Positions 61,198 through 64,000 of a stretch of 64,000 nt of DNA are shown piece by piece. The position numbers were made by a program, and so were the translations under genes. Where the stretch lies: positions 124,001-188,000 of the forward strand of contig MPML01000001.1 in assembly GCA_002238445.1 (NCBI GenBank). Direction: 5' to 3'. Under the pieces are notes generated by a model that saw only the letters and a list, made by a program, of their open reading frames with translations, did no database searches and was not told the DNA's origin. The DNA comes from Caldilineaceae bacterium bin5 (GTDB lineage Bacteria > Chloroflexota > Anaerolineae > Caldilineales > Caldilineaceae). Position 1 is the stretch's first letter, and each line of letters starts with the position of its first letter.

Positions 61198-61486
61198 CTA
61201 AGCCATCTACAGTGTCTGTCTTGACCAGCCCCTTATCGCTGCCGCCATTCAGGCAATTTGATTGCGTATTCGGTTTGCGGCAGCCAGGTTGCTGGAGCGG
61301 CACCGCTGGAATGCGCACACAAGGTCGGTGAGGGATGGTTTTGGAGGGGGGCGTTGCGGGGGCGCAGCCCCTGCACAAGGGAGGGCCGAAGGCCCGACCG
61401 CCCATAATACAAACATGAGGAGTGAGAGAAAACTCTTGCTGACCTCGTTCAGAGTTGCGAATCAGTTGCGCCTGAGTAGTTACTGA
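61198..61486 (+). repeat. Dispersed structured repeat, copy R4 (long form)
   Basis: It aligns with R2 from AAGCCATCTACAGTG through CTTGACCAGCCCCTTATCG to the tail GTTGCGAATCAGTTGCGCC. Imperfect inverted arms are TCAGGC-N4-TGATT (61249-61263) and AATCA-N5-GCCTGA (61460-61475). The core (about 61325-61404) has GGGGC-GCA-GCCCC and GGGCC-GAA-GGCCC. The shape suggests a small non-autonomous mobile element. Confidence 0.8.
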
Positions 61487-61760
61487 TTCGTTTAGAATGA
61501 TCTGGGGCGGCTGAAAGGGCGCAACGAAATGACACGTTGATTCAGGGTGCGCGCGTGTGGCCCGAGTAGTGGCATTCATCGGGAAAACGCAGTACAATTT
61601 GATGCGGCTGCGCACCGTCCTTTTGCCGGTTGCAGCGGTGGGTGTAGCAGTTAGTTTGTGGGTCCGGGGCGACCTGAACTACGGTCGCAGCACAATCAGG
61701 GCGCAGCTGGGCAAATCTCGCTCAGCTTCCATGCCACTTTCTCGTTTGCGGAGGGTCTCT
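61487..61760. other. Leader region before the enolase-superfamily gene
   Basis: TACAAT at 61593-61598 is the only -10-like box and lacks a good -35. The reading frame of the downstream gene is open back to 61557, but that part shows no family similarity and is probably untranslated. Confidence 0.35.
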
Positions 61761-62951
61761 ATGCAGATCACCGATCTCAAATGCGCAATACTGGGCGGGA
61801 GTCCGGTTGTTCGGATTACGACTGATGCCGGCATCGAGGGCTACGGACAGGCCGAACATTTCAAGTCTTACCTCAAGCCCCACGTACTTTTCTATCGCAA
61901 GTATATTTTGGGAGAGGACCCGACCGACGTCGAGCGAGTGATGTTGCGGATCCGCCGGATGGGCAGTTTCAAGCCGTGGGGGAGTGCGGTCAGCGCGATT
62001 GAGATGGCGCTGTGGGATATCGCGGGGCAGGCGGCGAACGTGCCGGTTTACAAGCTGCTGGGCGGGAAGGTACGGGACAAGGTGCTGGTTTACAACGGCG
62101 CGTTGCGATTTCCGCTGGCCGGCCAGGAACCGGAGCACTACGCCGAAAATATGGCACGGATGGCGGAGGCGCGCGAAGGGTTCACGATTATTAAGCAGGG
62201 CGTTGGCTACCACAGCAACATGCCGGACGATCTGGACGATTTCTCTTACGGCGAGCGGCTGGGGGTGGACCACCAGACCGAGCGCGGGCTGCTGACGGAG
62301 AGGGGGTTTAACCATGTGGTGGCATGCATTGAGGCGATGAAGGAGGTAACCGGCGACAGGATCGGCCTGGCGCTCGACTGCGGGCCCGGTTGGACGGTTC
62401 CGGACGCCATCCGCCTGGCCAAGGCGGTGGAGGGGATGCATTTGATGTGGCTGGAAGATACGATTACCGGCGACTACACTCCCTACGTGCTGGCCGAACT
62501 GTACCGCGAGTTGACTCGCAGCAGTTCCACGCCAATTCACACGGGCGAACAGATCTATCTGCGGCAGAATTTCAAAGAGTTGTTCGAGAAGCAGGCGGTC
62601 AACATCGTTGGGCCGGACCCGGCCGACATTGGCGGGATTGCCGAACTGAAATGGGTGGCGGAATACGCGGACCTTCACGGGATATTGATGGCTCCGCACG
62701 GGACCGGTGACGGCCTGATCGGCCTGGCCGCGCTGGTGCAGGTGGCGGCGGCGTTGCCGCGCAACTATATCGCATTCGAGTATCCGGTCGGCCGGCCGGA
62801 ATGGTGGTATGATATTGTGGACGGCTTGCCCGACCCAATCGTGGAGAACAGCTACATCACTGTCTGGGATCGACCTGGTCTGGGTGTCAGCTTTAACAAG
62901 ACCGCTGCCAGCAAATACCTGGCGACGGAAGACAAGGATTTCTTCAACTGA
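61761..62951 (+). CDS. Enolase-superfamily enzyme (mandelate racemase type), probable sugar-acid dehydratase
   Basis: A 396-residue enzyme with the N-terminal capping domain and TIM barrel. Metal ligands are D206 (ALDCG), E232 (WLEDT) and E263 (TGEQI). Acid/base residues are K145 (IIKQG), H313 (APHGTG) and its partner D289 (PADIGG). Mandelate-racemase-type members dehydrate or racemise sugar acids such as galactonate, mannonate or galactarate; which one cannot be decided here. The start is ATG 61761 with GGAGG 8 bases upstream. It is 18 bp ahead of a SelA-like gene. Confidence 0.88.
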   Translation: MQITDLKCAILGGSPVVRITTDAGIEGYGQAEHFKSYLKPHVLFYRKYILGEDPTDVERVMLRIRRMGSFKPWGSAVSAIEMALWDIAGQAANVPVYKLLGGKVRDKVLVYNGALRFPLAGQEPEHYAENMARMAEAREGFTIIKQGVGYHSNMPDDLDDFSYGERLGVDHQTERGLLTERGFNHVVACIEAMKEVTGDRIGLALDCGPGWTVPDAIRLAKAVEGMHLMWLEDTITGDYTPYVLAELYRELTRSSSTPIHTGEQIYLRQNFKELFEKQAVNIVGPDPADIGGIAELKWVAEYADLHGILMAPHGTGDGLIGLAALVQVAAALPRNYIAFEYPVGRPEWWYDIVDGLPDPIVENSYITVWDRPGLGVSFNKTAASKYLATEDKDFFN

Positions 62952-62969
62952 GCCAAGGAGGCGCGCGCA

Positions 62970-64000
62970 ATGTCCAGTTCTGACATCTATGAGACTCTAG
63001 GAATCCAGCCGATAATCAACGCCGGCGGCCACATGACGATCCTGGGTGGATCGGTACTTTCGCCGGAAGTGCGGGCGGCGATGGAGTCGGCCAACACGGC
63101 TTACACGCGGATGGACGACGTGTTCGACGGCGCGGGCAAGGCGATCGGCGACATGCTGGGTACGGGCGGCGGGTTGGTGACGTCCGGATGCTACGCCGCG
63201 CTCGTTCAGGGGGCGGCGGCGATCCTGGCCGGCGACGATGCGGAGCGCATCCGCCAGTTGCCGGATACGACCGGCATGAAGGACGACTTCCTGATCCAGA
63301 AGCCGACGCGATACCGGTATGACCGCAGCGTTACTGTGCCGGGCGGGAAGCTGGTGGAGGTCGGCGACGATGACAGCTGCACGCCGCAGCAGTTGCGGGA
63401 TGCCATCGGTCCCAATACGGCAGGTATTCTTTACTTCGCGGCTGGTGAGCGTTTCCCCAATACGGTCTCGTTGCCGGAGGCGATTGACATTGCCCATTCC
63501 GCCGGAATCCAGATTCTGGTTGATGCGGCCGCGGAGATTTACCCGTTGGAGCGCATGCGCCGCGTGGCGACCAGCGGCGCGGACCTGGTCTGCTTTGGCG
63601 GCAAGTATCTGGGATCGGGCAACTCGACAGGGATTCTTTGCGGTAACGCCGAGTTTGTCGCAAAGGCGCGTCTCAACGGCTTCACTGGCTTCGAAACGGG
63701 CAATAACAGCATTGGCCGGGGCTACAAGGTTGATCGTCAGGAAGTCATCGGGACGACGATCGCGCTGCGCCACTGGCTGGACACAGATCATGAGCAGCGA
63801 CTGCAACTTCAGTCTGAGCGCATTGCCCAGATCGCTGATGGACTGGCCGGCATCCCGCACGTAAATGCGAACAATATGTGGGAGCAGGACGGTCAAGGCC
63901 CGTGGATGCGTCTGAGTGTCAACTGGGATGAGCAGGCGAAAGGTCGAACTGCGGGGGAGGTTTCTGAGGCGCTACAGAACGGCTCGCCGGCGATCTTCTG
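62970..64000 (+). CDS. SelA-like PLP-dependent enzyme (partial, runs off the window)
   Basis: The first 343 residues of a fold-type I PLP enzyme of the SelA/DgaE-like group; the frame is open at 64000. It begins MSSSDIYETLGIQPIINAGG (INAGG is typical), with D185 (LVDAAAEIYP) and the PLP lysine K212 (FGGKYLGSG). Relatives include D-glucosaminate-6-phosphate ammonia-lyase and L-seryl-tRNA(Sec) selenium transferase. Next to a sugar-acid dehydratase the former type of reaction fits better. AAGGAGG lies 8 bases upstream of ATG 62970; spacing of 18 bp to the enolase-superfamily gene indicates one operon. Confidence 0.83.
   Translation, partial: MSSSDIYETLGIQPIINAGGHMTILGGSVLSPEVRAAMESANTAYTRMDDVFDGAGKAIGDMLGTGGGLVTSGCYAALVQGAAAILAGDDAERIRQLPDTTGMKDDFLIQKPTRYRYDRSVTVPGGKLVEVGDDDSCTPQQLRDAIGPNTAGILYFAAGERFPNTVSLPEAIDIAHSAGIQILVDAAAEIYPLERMRRVATSGADLVCFGGKYLGSGNSTGILCGNAEFVAKARLNGFTGFETGNNSIGRGYKVDRQEVIGTTIALRHWLDTDHEQRLQLQSERIAQIADGLAGIPHVNANNMWEQDGQGPWMRLSVNWDEQAKGRTAGEVSEALQNGSPAIF

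Larger units (their letters stand above)
60272..61220. other. Gene-free stretch with two strong hairpins
   Basis: Hairpin 1: AGTGTGCGCCAT (60678-60689) and its exact complement (60700-60711), loop TCGAGGGAGG. Hairpin 2: GGGCAGGC-ACAAG-GCCTGCCC (60994-61014), resembling palindromic REP-like repeats. A remnant of the repeat family (TGCAGTGGTCAGTGG near 61116, then a tail-like GAGGTTTGCCAATTG near 61160) precedes copy R4. No reading frame here is convincing. Confidence 0.55.

Noticed and set aside
61557-61760. A hydrophobic N-terminal extension of the enolase-superfamily protein
   Set aside because: Enolase-superfamily proteins are cytosolic and start at the capping domain; GGAGG before ATG 61761 settles the start.
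1-64000. tRNA or rRNA genes
   Set aside because: No cloverleaf with a GGTTCGAATCC-type T-arm and no rRNA-like segment was recognised in the intergenic regions; this was by eye and not exhaustive.

Overview
The window looks like a piece of chromosome from an uncultured member of the phylum Chloroflexota, probably an Anaerolineae/Caldilineae-type heterotroph. This is an inference. It rests on Tat-type lipoprotein binding proteins sharing the motif DLPPVDERLP, on a membrane-protein cluster ending in a MutL/GlmL-like protein, on Chloroflexota-style extracellular repeat proteins, on a phytanoyl-CoA dioxygenase beside several Gfo/Idh/MocA oxidoreductases, and on GC-rich codon use. No ribosomal RNA, tRNA, CRISPR array, prophage or complete insertion sequence was seen.

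Region by region: 0.2-6 kb holds surface-glycan type genes: a Gfo/Idh/MocA oxidoreductase divergent from a DegT-type aminotransferase, a lipoprotein and two family 2 glycosyltransferases. 6-10.6 kb holds a tyrosine recombinase, a D-aminoacylase-like amidohydrolase and a secreted subtilase. 10.7-17.6 kb is mostly metabolic: an aminotransferase, gatC-gatA behind a structured leader with its own terminator, an AAC(3)-family acetyltransferase, and an SDR/acyl-CoA dehydrogenase pair. 17.7-18.3 kb is a decayed ethanolamine-permease-like gene cut by a dispersed repeat. 18.7-24 kb holds a methyltransferase, DUF2905, a large LysM-PA14 protein with three 162-residue repeats, and murJ. 24-30 kb is a small-molecule catabolic cluster (PhyH, two Gfo/Idh/MocA proteins, an epimerase, a TIM-barrel isomerase) that includes a vapBC module whose toxin has an internal amber codon. 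30.2-36.9 kb is a tightly overlapping cluster of unknown function: small membrane proteins, a zinc-ribbon membrane protein, a MutL-like protein and an AAA ATPase fused to an OmpR-type DNA-binding domain.

From 37.7 kb to the end, a transport and carbohydrate locus dominates. A full peptide/oligosaccharide-type ABC transporter (binding protein, two permeases, two ATPases) is followed by a beta-propeller protein. Two more binding proteins, four more propeller paralogues (three in tandem), an FG-GAP propeller, a fumarylacetoacetate-hydrolase-family enzyme, an enolase-superfamily enzyme and a SelA-like PLP enzyme follow. The simplest reading is uptake and intracellular breakdown of a uronic-acid-containing oligosaccharide, with the last three enzymes working on sugar acids. 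The substrate cannot be read from the sequence.

Four copies of a structured dispersed repeat (near 0.1, 18.4, 54.2 and 61.4 kb) and a 13-unit, 69-bp tandem array (49.85-50.75 kb) are the main repetitive elements. Several genes are broken or interrupted: the permease, vapC, one ABC binding protein (frameshift in G-runs), and probably a second vapC replaced by the tandem array.
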